64,000 nt of DNA from Protopterus annectens (GCF_019279795.1 NC_056732.1:183043177-183107176); one strand, 5' to 3'. Positions 32,561 through 45,411 are shown, counted from the first letter of the stretch. Numbers and translations: made by a program. Notes: a model not told the origin generated them from the sequence alone.

Positions 32561-35540
32561 GACCCAGGGAATGACACCTCTCTCTGACTTGCACATACAG
32601 TAAAAGGGATGCCAAACATGACACTACTTGTGATTTACCATTTATAGGGAGTGTACTATGTGCATCTGACATAGTCAGCCCTCCAGCACCGTCCTCAATA
32701 CTGGCACAGCCACAAGGTAAGTCACCCTTCCTGTCAATTGCTGAATGGAGTAGTGTGTTCTGACAGTTGTATTTATGGTATGGATGCGAGCATGCAAGGG
32801 AATTGGGTGGCTGAATGGGATGGCATCAGATAGTGGACACCTATATGGGCAGCATGAAATCCATAACACATACTGTAGTCAACATACTAGGCAGTACTAG
32901 ACAAGGTGACAAACCCACTGCAGTACATGTGGTGGCCCGAATGTGTGTCCATAGGACACACACGTGCATGTCAGTGAAGCTCATATACCCACCACCAGCC
33001 CCAGCCAGCAGGACAGGTGTAGATAACCATAAAGAAAGGCTGGGATAAGGCCTCTAATTGATGGCAATAGTGAACAGTCCCTCTCCAGACCTGCACAGAC
33101 AGACTACAACAGGTCTGGCAGTTGTATGCTAGCTCTGAAGGGTAAGATGTTTGAAACTGAAATGTATGTCAATAAAACCTAAGATCTGTACTCTACTGAT
33201 ATGCCTCCAGTCTGCATGATAGGTCAGAATACAAAATGAAATGGAAGCTTGAAATACCAGTACAGTCATAACAAATGTTTAAAGTCATCAGGTGTGCCCC
33301 CCCGCAATCATATGTAGAAATGTAGTAACATGTAAGAATGAGGTGTAATAACAGTGGAGCACAGATTACCTGAGCTGGCCCAATCTACAGGATAGATTGC
33401 TGCATGTATACAATATGCAGGGGTCCATGTGTTAGATTGTTGTGTGTTCAATATTGTCTGGAAGTGGTTAGCATGTAGGTATGGAAGGCTGTGTCTCAGT
33501 GGCTTATGGGCAGTACTGTGGATGACAGGGCCATGTTCCAACAACTGCAGTGCCAACCATAATGCTTCTCAGCAATACCCATGTCAGCAGTGATCCATAC
33601 TCACTGTCCAGATGTCAATATCTGTCACTGTCTGAAAGATGGACATGTCATGAATGTGAGCCCATACATACACACAGTACACAGGTAGAAGTACCCTATG
33701 TAGAGTACATAAAATGTAACTGTCAACTGCGCACAACTTTGGAATTGTACATACAGATTAGCAGCACATTAGTTGTCCATGTAGTATGGAATACTGATGT
33801 AGTCTGGCCAATCACTGGCAGACCAGAAAAGGCACAGTTATGAAGTAATGAGGGATTGCCGATGTCCCCGCACAAGGCAGCATAAGGGAAATGTCTCATG
33901 TATATCTGTGAGTCAGCTACAAGTAGATTGCATAGTACACATGCACTCAGCTTACCCCACCATCAGCCACAGGTTTATCACAGGTCATATCCTTGCTGTT
34001 GGGAATGAGGACAGTATGACCCCACTTCTGTTTGGGAATACCCACAGAATGTAGCATGCTGAAGAGGTGTCCCATACATGTGTGTCCCTAGCTGTAAGCA
34101 GCACCCTGCCTGCATCCAGACCATTGGATTAATATGGACAAGAACTATTGCCATTAACACCGTGCACACTTACCCTGTCACCCCAGGGGAATCCACTGGC
34201 TTACAGCCTGGGAATGTAGGAGTGACAGAATACACTGGCCTGCTACAGATGGCCTGCATCACTACCAAATGGTGTACAGTCCTCTGTCAAAGGCCTGTGC
34301 CTTACCCATAGTGCCAGTGTATGGTATCTCATGGGGTCCCAACTAACAGAACACAAATGCAAGGCCATGTTGACAAATCCCAGTAGCATGCCCACCATGT
34401 CCTACTGTATGAACTGTGGACCAACCCCTAAATACCGCTGGGATGAAGGGACAACTATAGGGATACTTCTCAGATATTGCTCGCATAATGTTAGGCAGAG
34501 GACAGAATTACAGAGTGGGGGGTGTAGAAGCATGGACGTCATGGAGTGTGTGAAGTCTGAAACTCTGATATGTGTCCATACTACCCCTATCTGCAAACCC
34601 AGTAATGGGTGGCTGCAAACTTGCTCGTAAACCACAATGTGAAGAGGAACTGACCAGATATATGAGCCCTGCCTCTGGGTAACCTGGGTGAATCTGTACG
34701 GCTGAGAGGTATGGCCACAGCAGGAAATGGCCATTCTGTTAAGTCGATATATGTACAAGAAGGGGATCCTCAGCTGCCATAATACCAAGGTGTTGGACCA
34801 TTTACACAGACCCATCAGCAAGTGTCTGTAGCTATCTCTCCAGAATGGCATGAGTGTGCAAAAATTTGCAGGCTGCAGACCACAATACTGGACACAGCTT
34901 CATTCATCTTGTATTTCTCAGTAAATGTGAGCAAATAATTATATCTGTCAGTAGTTGATGACATAATACATCACAGTGTAAAACAGTGCATATGTCTGAA
35001 TATCTCTGCTAACACCAACCATGTAACACAAGCAGCACATACAGTAATAGTTACAGTATCCCTCTATCTGTTGCCCATTGTGACTCCATATTGTCAACCT
35101 ATCAACAGATATCCTGCAGAAACAGGTTGCTAGCTGTAGGTGTAGAACACCAAACCCTAGACTGGAGTACAACCCTACCTGGAATGGATTCACACACTCA
35201 ATGCAGAAAGTCATTCTGGGCAAGCTCCTACACTTACAGAAATGAAGCCCATGTCTGACAACACAGTGGACTGTACATGTTTGTCACTCACAGATGTCTG
35301 TGCACACACACCAAATTGTACACCATTTATGCTTTGCACACAAATTGGATAGGAATACTCACACATATCCAAGGCCAACACACTATAATATGTCAAACGT
35401 ACACACATACAGATGTGGGGAAGAGAGAGACAGACAGTGACAGAGAGAATTCCATTATGAGGCCTGTCCCACCCACCACACATCCAATTGGCCGATATCA
35501 CATGATATGCTGAAGTCAATCACTATAGACATTCCTTTTG
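32561..35540. other. TG/CA-rich unclassified DNA downstream of the transposase
   Basis: No reading frame with a recognisable domain in about 3 kb. Frames such as 34331-34630 and 34402-34851 are overlapping chance frames on opposite strands. Word composition (TGTGTG, CATGT, GTACA) matches 1-2, 39-41 and 48-52 kb. It could be internal noncoding DNA of a Harbinger element or a dispersed repeat. I see no SINE boxes or microsatellite longer than 20 bp. Confidence 0.45.
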
Positions 35541-35661
35541 GTAGCCCTCAGCCCTATAGTGTCTGTGGTGCTTGTGATAACTGTGTAACATGATAGTACA
35601 AATCAGTATTCTTCTATCATTTGTATACCCAGTCCTGTCAAATGTAAAGTTGTGTGTGACT

Positions 35662-35663
<2 letters not shown>

Positions 35664-35701
<38 letters not shown>
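35664..35701. repeat. (TG)n microsatellite in array unit 1
   Basis: About 19 TG dinucleotides directly after the CCTGTCAAATGT word of the first array unit. Confidence 0.95.
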
Positions 35702-35703
<2 letters not shown>

Positions 35704-35920
35704 CCAGAGAAATAATTTATGGACCATTCACCCACACTGCACTTCCCATTGCCCATGTTACCACTCCTGCTGCTGTCAGTCATCTTGAAATAACCCTTTG
35801 GCCAAGTCCTAGCTCTGTAAGCACCATGGTGCTTGTGATAACTGCTTAATACTGTAGTGTAGCATACTAGTTAGGTAGAAGTTCCAATCCCAGTCATGGC
35901 AACTGTGTGTGTTTGCATGA

Positions 35921-35937
35921 GAGAGAGAGAGAGAGAG

Positions 35938-36027
<90 letters not shown>
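35921..36027. repeat. (GA)n then (TG)n microsatellite in array unit 2
   Basis: Ten GA dinucleotides followed by about 42 TG, located after ATGGCAACTGTG of the second unit, the same internal position as in other units. Confidence 0.95.
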
Positions 36028-36029
<2 letters not shown>

Positions 36030-37419
36030 TATTTGATAATACCTGATTTTATGGACATTCACACTTACTACTCTACCCTTACCCCTCCTTTAGCACTGCT
36101 GCTGTTACTCACCTTCAAAGATACCTTTGGACAAGTCTTCAACATATAAGCTCCGTGGCACTTCCGATAACTGCGTAATGCTATACTGTAGCATAATAGT
36201 TAGGTAGGAATTCTAATCGCAGATATGGCAACTGTGAAACTGTGTGTGTTTGTGTGAAAGAGAGTGTGTGTGTGTTTTTGATGATACCTGATTTTATGGA
36301 CATTCACACTTACTACACTTCCCTTACCCCTCCTTTAGCACCGCTGCTGATGTTACTCACCTTCAAAGATACCTTTGGACAGCTCTCCAACATATAGGCT
36401 CCATGGCACTTGCGATAACTGCATAATACTATAGTGTAGCATACTAGTTAGGTAGGAATTTTAATCAGAGACATGCACCTGTGAAACTGTGTGTGATTTT
36501 GTGAGACAGTGTGTGTCTTTGATGATACCTAATTTTATGGACATTCACACTTACTACTCTCCCCTTAACCCTCCTTTAGCACTACTGCTGATGTTACTCA
36601 CCTTCAAAGATACCTTTGGACAAATCATCATATAAGCTCCATGGTGCTTACAATAATTGTGTAATGCTATAGTGTAGCATACTAGTTAGGTAGGAGTTCT
36701 AATCTTGATCCTGATAACTGTGTAAATGTGAGTGTTTCTGTGAGAAAGTGTGTGTATCCTTGTAGAGATCTGATTTTGTAGTCATTCACACTTACAACAC
36801 TTCCCTTACCCCTCCTTTACCACTGCTGCTGATGTCACTCAACGTCAAAGATACCTTGGCACAGCTCTCCAACATGCGAGCTCCATGGCACATGCCATAA
36901 ATGCAGAACAATGTAGTAGTAATAACTGCATAGGTATGGGTTTGAATCTCATTAATAACAAGTGTTTGTGTGTGGACATATGTCTGTACCCCAAAGATAT
37001 TGGCCCCATTTACACCCAGTACACATCTCACTGCATGACTTTAGCAGTCCTGCAGATATCATCCACCTTAGAAGTACCTGTTGCCAACCCTAAACCATGT
37101 AAGGTCAGTGGTGCATGTGGTAAATGCATAACATAATGGTTCAAAAAGATTGTTAGATAGAGGTTTGAACCTCACACCTGGAAAATGTAAATGTGTGTGT
37201 AGGGTAAAGTGTTTTTGGGATCTCTCACCCACTACATCACCCAGTGCCAGCATTTACAAGGGCTGGTGATGTATCTCACCTTAGAAGTAACTTGAAACAA
37301 CATGCATCCTATAAGCTCCATGGTGCATGCGATAAATGTGGTACACTGTAGCAGCAATGCTTTGTAAGGTAGGTGTTTGAATATCAGTACTGGCAAGTGT
37401 GTGTCATCAGCATCCTGTG

Positions 37420-37690
37420 TGGGGGGTTGCTGTGATTGTGTAATAACAGGATCCATTGTAGGGTGGGTTTTGCTAAATTATTATGTCGAGGATCTAGTAT
37501 ATGTCACAATGTCAACATTAAAAGGCCAACAGATGTCAAACCAGAGAGGTTGGTGTAGACAATCCACAGCTCTAAATGTGACAGTATTGATTAGTGAACA
37601 ATATAGGCAACCCTTCTATTACTCAGAGAACACTCTCCACCTACGTATCATACACAAACACACTTGGCTAGACTACAACTACTATACTGG
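37420..37690 (+). repeat. Paralogous block, copy 1 (with 39035-39315)
   Basis: Shares an ordered series of words with 39035-39315, including GTGGGTTTTGCT, TTATTAT.T.GAGGA, AAAGGCCAACAG, TAGACAATCCACAGC, AATATAGGCAACC and CACTCTCCAC. It directly follows an array unit in both places, so the duplicated segment is larger than one unit. The frame 37377-37838 across it shows no domain. Confidence 0.8.
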
Positions 37691-38099
37691 TAGTTCCCCT
37701 GCATATTGCCTCTCAGATAGTAACTATGGTGTGATAGCAGTGGAATACATGCCAGTTGATCATAACAGTGCCACTGACATCAGAAATTACTTTGATGTCT
37801 TACATCTCCTGACTGAGTGTGTGTTATCCAGCAAGTAAAATGACATGGTACCTTGTTCCATCCCCTCAGTAGCCAAATAAATGTGTACAGTGGCCCTTTT
37901 GCCATGTTCCCCACTGGACACCTGCAACAACTGTAGAGTCTGAAAGCATATCCCACAAAGGGAAAACCATGCTTTGTGCCTTATACACATGCCCTATATG
38001 GAGAGACTCCATTAACTCAATTGAATACCCATATCATACTGTCAATGCAGGTGCAATCACTACCTCAGTTACAGAACCAGGTCTCACCAAATGAAATCA

Positions 38100-38440
38100 G
38101 GAATGCTACATCAAAAGATACCAAACTGTCCACACAACATGCCCCAGAGACCTCAAGTACACTTCCATGTGTCAAAGAACATGCATATGGGACATGTGCA
38201 CAACCCAGACACTGTCCATGTTTATGGAATATAGATAACATGCATGGGAAGCAGTGCACAGCACTGACCACCCACAATAGAAACCCAGATGAGTGGATGG
38301 TGAATACAATACCCAGCCCTGGGGACCACTCCAGGGATTACACCCCTGAACTACACTGGGGACTATTGTCATGTGGCCTGATGCCAAGGCATTTCCTTGG
38401 TCTGAATTTGTACAGCCTTCAGGCCCATTTACCTACTACA
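38100..38440 (+). mobile_element. Fragment of a LINE A-type 3' end
   Basis: The stretch reads RHCPCLWNIDNMH in one frame, comparable to RRLPMLWNMIPMY near the C-terminus of LINE A. It is followed by GATGAGTGGATGG and CCCTGGGGACCACTCC, comparable to GACGGATGGATGG and CCCGGGGATCACTGC at 5857-5898. It also aligns with 42.85-43.12 kb. Decay is heavy. Confidence 0.65.
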
Positions 38441-38484
38441 CACCTGTGAAGCAATGAACCTATGGATCTCAGCACTGGCAAGTG

Positions 38485-38485
38485 T

Positions 38486-38568
<83 letters not shown>

Positions 38569-38576
38569 TGTGTGGA
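38485..38576. repeat. (TG)n microsatellite
   Basis: About 45 TG dinucleotides with single TT interruptions at both ends, following CAGCACTGGCAAGTG, the same internal site as in the array units. Confidence 0.95.
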
Positions 38577-38584
38577 GATGAATG

Positions 38585-39050
38585 ATTTTGAGGCCATTCA
38601 CACTCACTACACCTCCCATTGCCCTACTTTACCTTGCCTGCTGATGTCAGTCACCTTAAAATAACCCTCTGGACAAATTTCAGCCCTGTAAGCTTTGTGG
38701 AGCTTGTGATATATGCGTAATGCTATAGTGTAGCAAACTTGTTAGATAGGAGTTCGAATCCTAGTCCTGGCAACTGTGATAACGTGTATGTTTATGTGAG
38801 AGAGTGTGTATGTCTCTGTTAACACCTGATTTTGTGGACATTCACACTTACTACACTTCCCTCATCCCTCCTTTATCACTGCTGCTGATGTTACTCACCT
38901 TCAAAGATACAGTTGACAACTTTCTAACATATAAGCTCCATGGCATGTGTGATAACTGCATAACACTGTAATAGCAATACATAGCCAAGCAGGGACTTGA
39001 AACTCAGTACTGGTAAGCATGTGTGTCATCAGTATCCTGTGTGGGTGTTG
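38585..39050 (+). repeat. tRNA-like array resumes (two units)
   Basis: After a unit tail at 38585-38690, new units start near 38690 and 38933 (243 bp apart). The first has the best B-box-like string of the array, GGAGTTCGAATCC (38749-38761), followed by CTAGTCCTGGCAACTGTG. This is the continuation of the 35.55-37.43-kb array, split by the paralogous block, LINE fragment and (TG)n. Confidence 0.85.
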
Positions 39051-39315
39051 GGGTGACTGTGTAATGACATGATGCATTGCAGTGTGGGTTTTGCTGCATT
39101 ATTATATTGAGGACCTATATGTCCCAATGTCCACATTACAAGGCCAACAGTTGTCAAACACTGTAGAGGTTGCTGTAGACAATCCACAGCCATAAATGTC
39201 TACTGCCATGTGCAATTACTATGTGACAGTATGGGTTAGTGAATAATATAGGCAACCGTTATAATACCCAGAGACCACTCTCCACTCGTGGATCATACAC
39301 AAATAGACTTGGCCC
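39035..39315 (+). repeat. Paralogous block, copy 2 (with 37420-37690)
   Basis: See the matching block at 37.4 kb. This copy has an extra 25-30 bp around CTACTGCCATGTGCAATTAC. Confidence 0.8.
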
Positions 39316-39319
39316 TTTC

Positions 39320-40215
39320 TCTCCTCTTTTCTTACTTTCTATCTGTCTCTCTTTTTCTCACTCTCTGGTAGATGTGGAAAACTACATCTGTTTTGCATAG
39401 GCAGCATCTTGACTTTGGTAGGTAATGCTCATGATCAGCTGATGGCCTGTGCATGAATTGGAGTCCCCCACTTGCTAATTGCATGTGGAACAACTGTGGT
39501 ATCATTCCTATAGCTAATTACATGGAAACACACCCCTATAACTAAGCACTTCATGTGGGTGTTGGCCCTTTTCCTTCACTGTAAGCAGGATTTCATGTGG
39601 GTGTTTGACAAGCAGCATCACAGAGGGTAGTTGGAAATACCTCTTACAACAAAAACTGTGGAGACAGGCCAATGAATTGGAGGGGGATGTTCCAGACATG
39701 GGGCAGAATTTAAGTATTGCTGTTCCACCTATGAAGTAATGTTGGCTTAACAGTGTTTGTATGGATATGGCTGTTCTGCATGATTTAAAGACTGCCATGA
39801 CAGTGTGATGTGGTTGAGGAAAACCTCACCTGTAGGGCTATCTGCAGACTGGACAAAGTCTGGAGTCTTAGATGTGGTGTGTTACTCACACATTGTCTGG
39901 CTTTATAAATGCAGTAGCATACTCTGATGATTGTAGTCAGTAAATGGTGACATCCATGTGTGTTACTAACTTCATATCCCTCAGAAAAGATATGTCACAA
40001 CAAACCCTGTTACACTAGCAATTTTCTCAGTTTATCACAGCAATATGTCAATATTGACCCTGTGTTTGTGCCTCTGTCCCCCAAGTCTGTCACTCTTTGC
40101 CCATATGTCATTCAGTAAGAGGTGTATATGTACAGTATATCATTATTTGCTGACATCATTCCTGATATCAAGCCAGTGATATATCAGACTGCCTGACATG
40201 TTATGTATAGGAGGC
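39320..40215 (+). repeat. Dispersed repeat R1, copy 1
   Basis: About 850 bp that matches 52235-53050 in order: a pyrimidine-rich lead, GTAGGTAATGCTCATG, GATGGCCTGTGCA, CCACTTGCTAATTGCATG, CATGTGGGTGTTG, ACCTCTTACAACAAA, GTGACATCCATGTGTGTT, GTTACACTAGCAA and GTCATTCAGTAAGAGG. No coding potential or terminal repeats are visible. A further decayed relative lies at 7.9-8.46 kb. Confidence 0.78.
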
Positions 40216-41410
40216 CTTATATTTGAGGACAAAACCTGAACATTCTGTTGTAGTCTGTACAGTAGTGAGGTCTGTATAATTATGGTGATTGTTGACAGTG
40301 TGTCAGTATTGTGTAGCAGTGTATTGTGACTATGTTATTTGTCCTGTGTACAGACTGGGTAGATGTCAGTGTTCTTGGTCCTGCTCTATCTGACATTGCA
40401 TGCTGCTCCAGTTTCTGGTAACCTATCAGCATATAAGTTTGTAGGGCCAGACTGAGACATGTCCCATACCACAGACAGGCATCAGACTACACTGTGAATT
40501 GGGCCAGTATATGTAGGGTTAGCATGTGAGTGGCAACTATGATGATGTTTTTTCGCACAGTCCATACACTGTATTATAAATATGGCTTACCATAATGTCA
40601 CTGTGACTGTGTTGAGATGGGTTGTGGGTATGCACTTTCACACTGGTGTCTGTTACTCTGTGGTGTTACATGCCTGTAGTGCCAGCTGTATTTGCAATTA
40701 CATGTGTATTCCCCCCCTAGGAAAATTGGGTTAGTGTTGTGGTATTCTGCCTGTAGTTTAGACAGTGCTTGATGACATGTGTAGCAGCTCAGTGTATTTA
40801 CCTAGTGTGATGTTATGTCCACATATTTGTCAGATGTACTGTTACCTGGACACCATATGTATTGTGTATTTTTGAAAAAGCAGTGGGATGCTGTGAAGAT
40901 GTATGTCACTAACTAGTAGAAAGTATGTGGGCTTGGGACATATGCTCCTCCAGTTAATATGTGTTAGGACAAACAGGAGGGTGTGAATGTATCACCTGTG
41001 TCAGCTTATCTACTTCAGTATTTATGATATATCCTCATTTTCCTGGCTGAAAACATTCCCTTTGTCAGACTTGGTCCACACATCTTGCACTAAGGAGTTC
41101 TGTGTACACCTCTGGACTGACCAGTTTGTTTCAGATTGTCCATGTTTGTTGGTCATATTTCTGCTGTATTCCACAGGATCATTACTGTGATTTGTGTGGT
41201 ACTTCACTATGATGATTTTATAATGTCTGTCAGTAACTGATGGTGTACATGTCAGTTTCAGAAGAGCCTTCCTTCACAACATGCCTGTTGGCACAACCCC
41301 TGTTACTGTAGCAACATTCTATATTTATAACTGGAAAACTTACATCACATTCCCTTGCACTAAGAGGTTGAGAGTTATGGTGCTGAGGTATGACTCCACT
41401 ACATGTATGG
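40216..41410. other. TG-rich unclassified DNA with partial R1-like pieces
   Basis: The end of this stretch (41285-41400, with CTGTTACTGTAGCAACATT and CTTGCACTAAGAGGTTGA) resembles the end of R1, again just before a (TA)n tract. CACACATCTTGCACT at 41080-41094 is shared with 48611-48625. No gene is supported. Confidence 0.5.
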
Positions 41411-41416
41411 GCATAT

Positions 41417-41695
<279 letters not shown>

Positions 41696-41914
41696 ATATT
41701 CATGTTATGTGTAAACATGAGTGTTGTATATACCTTCTCAGACGTATCCCACCATATTTATATGATATGTGTATATTTAAATATAAAAACATGATTGATT
41801 CAAAACTATTTTCACTAACAAGTAGTAAACAATTGTAGTAGTCAAAGCAGTTGTTCACTACTAATCAGTATGTGTACCGACTGATATATTTGTAAAAGCA
41901 ACATATGTGTTTAC

Positions 41915-42280
41915 AGCTCAGATGGCATAGTGGTTAAGTGCAGTGACTATAGGCTAGAGAGTCGTGGGTTCAAGACCTATGAGGGCTGATTATTTTGTTG
42001 CTAGGCAGAACAAGGACTGTTGGATACAGAGTGGTTAAGGCAGTTTTGAGCAGCTTTAAGTGGGTTTCCATGGGTTTGTGCAATGGTAAGCAGTGCTAAC
42101 ATACGGTTAAATGAAAAGGTGCTTACACCATGAAGGCTTCACTTAGCAGTGTGCAAATCTGCTTAGCATTTATATTTAAGCAATGCTTACACCTGCTAAG
42201 CATAGCTCAGCCCTGGTAACCAGTAATCAGATTCCAGTCTGATAAAGTAGCAGGGTAATGACATATTTAATAAGTGTATT
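41915..42280 (+). mobile_element. tRNA-headed SINE (family 2), longest copy
   Basis: A box TGGCATAGTGG (41923-41933, perfect) and B box GGTTCAAGACC (41967-41977, perfect) are 33 bp apart. The body contains AGCAGCTTTAAGTGGG, GTAAGCAGTGCTAAC, GGTGCTTACACC and several AAGCAATGCTTAC-type words, and fades near 42280. This is the best copy for defining the family. Confidence 0.85.
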
Positions 42281-42845
42281 TAATTCCATGTACATAACAT
42301 GCTTCTATGTGCTGTCATTACAGTAGCAAGGGGTGTGAGTATACTGTATGGGACACCTGAGTATACATGGGTAGTACCACATTCTTTTCTCTTTGTATGT
42401 GTTTCATACATGGGTAGCATCCCAGGTTATATGCAGTCACACTTGCATGTATTGTATCATTATGTTACTACTTTTAACAATGATTTTCCAAGTAAGATTA
42501 GATTGCAGATTGTAGAACTGGAACCATACACCCCTGCATGCAAAGCTGGACTCTGAGTACTGACTATCGTGTTGGTGTTTGAGTTGTATGTGTTTATGTA
42601 TCTCCTAGTCGATACTGATCTGCTATGTTGATAGTAACTGTAGACTGCCATGTTTTTATGGACATGTCATTGAGGACTGCTGTAATGTAGTAATGGCATC
42701 CCTATCAGTCTCAGATGTCTACCTGTCAAAACATTTATCTTAATGCATAACCTGTTGCCTATCTACTGTCTGTTTGTTCTCAGGTATTCATCTTGGCTGC
42801 TTACAGGCAATCTCTGATTGACTGACACTGACATGTCTGCCCAGC
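42281..42845. other. Unclassified DNA
   Basis: No supported feature; the frame 42299-42556 shows no domain. Confidence 0.45.
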
Positions 42846-42849
42846 TGGG

Positions 42850-43125
42850 TTATGCATGCCACAGCTAGGAAACCCCAGTCTGTATGCACGCATGCCATGG
42901 ATACCTCAACCAAACTACCACAGTCAACACAGCATGTTTGGGTACAGGTCCCAACCCAGACACTGACCATATTATGTAATATGTGTTGCATACATGTCAA
43001 GTGGAGCACCTCACTCACTCTCTTCAAGAGAAAAACGGATGAGTGGATGTTGCATATAACTGTCTCCCTGGGGATCACTCAAGTGGCATCAGTTGATAGA
43101 TGGCCTGCTGACAAATATCAGGTGC
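42850..43125 (+). mobile_element. Fragment of a LINE A-type 3' end
   Basis: One frame reads SLTLFKRKTDEWM, comparable to LALFKRNLDGWMGD downstream of the LINE A C-terminal ORF. It is followed by CTGGGGATCACTC, as in LINE A (GGGGATCACTGC). The upstream part aligns with 38.1 kb. It is 5'-truncated and decayed. Confidence 0.72.
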
Positions 43126-43324
43126 CATGATATTAGTGTATACACATGCCCTACTCTTCTCATCTCTCCTTGGACAATAGCCTGGTACACGCCTAAGAAC
43201 AACTGCACCTATGCACCTCAGTACTGACAAATGTCTTTGTGTGCATTACTGGGTATAACAGTGTTTGGGTGTTCTATAAATGGGTAGATAGGTGTGGTTT
43301 ACTCTTTGAGTCCTGACAAATGTG

Positions 43325-43325
43325 A

Positions 43326-43421
<96 letters not shown>

Positions 43422-43424
43422 GCA
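43325..43424. repeat. (TG)n microsatellite ending in (TATG)n
   Basis: About 43 TG dinucleotides and then ATGTATGTATG, following AGTCCTGACAAATGTG, which is the word that precedes the TG tract in array units. Confidence 0.95.
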
Positions 43425-43849
43425 ATTGTGTGTGAGTGTGCATGTTTGTAGAAGACAGCATTCCATGGCCACATACCCCAAATGCACTAAACCTTGTCAT
43501 ACATTATAGGGGATGGTGATGTTGCTGACATTAGGAGAGCCATGGCAAAACCCTCAGCCTATTATCCCTGTGGCATGTGCAATAAATGCATATCCCTGTT
43601 TATATCAATAATTAGATTGACAAGGGTTTGTGGCGTGGGTGTGCTGGGTATACTGTCTTTTCACCATGGTACCCCCAGTACATGTCCCAAGGTCCACTGT
43701 ATGAGGACTGCTGTGACCATTAACCATACAGGTAACTGATAACACTCTTCAGCCCAATGATGCATGTGCTGGGGCCACAAACTATGTAACAGCATGGACT
43801 CACTGACAAGGTAGTCAGCACTGCTAAACACAGGTCTGTCAAATGTGTC

Positions 43850-44115
43850 TATGGCTGTATGTGTTTGTCAATGTGTATATGACAGCATATTATACTATGT
43901 ATTGTCCATTAACATTCAGTACATCCCCCACTACCATACTGTCCAAGGCCTGGTGATGTCCATTTTACAGGAAGCTCGGCACACATCTTACCCTCCAAGC
44001 TCTGTGGTGTGTGCAAGTAAGGCAAAAGATATTAGTAGCAATAAGTACCTATGTAGGGATTCTAATTTCAGTGTTGCCCAGTACGTGTGGATGTATGTGA
44101 AGGGATGTACTTCAT
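43850..44115 (+). repeat. Isolated tRNA-like array unit(s)
   Basis: Has the unit tail word order (CATTCAGTACATCCCC.CTACC then TGATGTCCATTTTAC) and then CAAGCTCTGTGGTGTGTGC, comparable to AAGCTCCATGGCACTTGC, and a B-box-like GGGATTCTAATTTC. Similar weak unit remains lie at 43.3-43.6 and 44.7-44.87 kb. Confidence 0.6.
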
Positions 44116-45400
44116 TTTGCTGAAAATATATTTCCCAGGAGATCATCTGTCTGAGAACTAGCTGGCAAATGTTAACATTGCAAAGCAATCATCTTGTGGA
44201 AAATCATTCCATCAAAAATATTAGTGATTGTGTAAATGCCCTATTACCCATTGTACAGCTGTACAGAGATACTGGAGTTGGTGTACATAGTTGGATGTGG
44301 TTGCTGTGGGTGCAGCCACCCACATTGTGGGTATTGTTGTGTGTATGCCCCCACTTAGTGTGCTGTTATACTGTCCAGTTTATGTTAAGAGGTTAAGTAG
44401 TTGTTAATCGCACTATGTGTGGTTGTATGCCACCCCACACACTCCAATGTGGGGGGGCTGTGTCCCCTACATCAGCACAACTATGTATACTAACTCCAGG
44501 ATTGCAGTACATTGGGGAAAAGGACATATACCCTGCCAGTACCATTTCCAATTAAATTATATTTGATGGACTGATTATTTACTGATGTAATGTTCTGCCA
44601 ATTTGGTCTTGGTGGAATTACAAATGCCAACATGAGTTCTCTGCACAATGAAGTACATCCATGTGAACAGTATTCTCTGTGTATCGCATGAACACAAAAC
44701 CATGTGTGTGTGTGTGTGTGTGTTATTCACAAACAATTTGTGTGTGCCACCCAGTACACTTACCATTGTCCACTGTAGAAGAATTGCTTACATCAGCCAC
44801 CAAGCACTCACCTGTATACAGCCCTCAGACCTATCAGCCATGTGGCACATGCAGTAACTGTTATACAGACCTGTCACTTGTGTTCAGCTGTACCCAGGAT
44901 ATGGCAAATCAATATGTTACCACAGTGCCACAGCCCTTGTAGGAAAGGACAGCAGACCAACATCTGTCTGACACACAGATACCTAGAACACAAACAGAAT
45001 GCATTATGGAGACCACATTCAATCAGTGTTAATAACAGCAATAATGCATCATGACTGGACAGCTACACACCTTGACATGTAAGTATGAAACATTCCAGCT
45101 GATAACATTTTAAACAGCATTACATTGCTCAACTGTTGTACATGCACCCTGTGCATCAGAACCACATTAGCATGTCCCTGCATTGATGATATGGATGACA
45201 GGGATGTGGCACAGGTATCATCATATGCACAAGGTGTGGTGTGAGTACCCCAGAGACCTAGGCTGAGCCATTTGGTTGACATCATGTGTGTGGGTTAGAA
45301 GTTTGTTCATTAAATGGCCTGTGCAGACTTGGTGTATATAGGTATGGAGGTGCCCTAGCTGTGATGGTGATGTGTGTGTATGGATTCACAGAGTTCTGCC
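44116..45400. other. TG/CA-rich unclassified DNA with unit remains
   Basis: A (TG)10 tract at 44703-44722 is followed by CACCCAGTACACTTACC and CCATGTGGCACATGCAGTAA (44839-44858), remains of an array unit. A run of seven G lies near 44451. No gene is supported. Confidence 0.5.
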
Positions 45401-45411
45401 ATGTGGCTGTC

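Larger units (their letters stand above)
35550..37430 (+). repeat. Tandem array of about 245-bp tRNA-like units (eight units)
   Basis: Units begin near 35557, 35819, 36148, 36396, 36634, 36879, 37101 and 37313 at words of the type AAGCTCCATGGCACTTGC. The typical spacing is 212-248 bp, more where a (TG)n has grown. Each unit has an A-box-like start (TGGCRC.TGYGATAA), then TAGTGTAGCATACTAGTTAG, a B-box-like GGAGTTCGAATCC or GGTTTGAACCTC, then CCTGGCAACTGTG and a TG-rich part. Each ends with CCTGATTTTATGGACATTC, CTTACCCCTCCTTTAGCAC and CTTCAAAGATACC. The first part therefore looks tRNA-derived and the second like a SINE body. Units differ from each other by many substitutions, so the array is old. 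Confidence 0.85.

Noticed and set aside
34331..34851. Overlapping long frames on opposite strands
   Set aside because: Neither has a domain, and the region is repeat-like TG/CA DNA where long chance frames are common.
35871..36149. Open frames of repeated Val-Cys or His-Thr through (TG)n
   Set aside because: They are artefacts of the dinucleotide repeat, as are those at 38419-38664, 43246-43509 and 46123-46200.
37377..37838. 153-codon frame in the paralogous block
   Set aside because: The second copy of the block (39.04-39.32 kb) does not keep the frame open, so it is not under protein constraint.
38690..38780. Possible functional tRNA in the tandem array
   Set aside because: The TTCGAATCC word is tRNA-like, but the stems do not pair and A-box spacing is irregular between units.
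41915..41990. Possible tRNA gene (perfect A and B boxes)
   Set aside because: No acceptor-stem pairing or clean cloverleaf was found, and the sequence runs into a SINE body shared by other copies.
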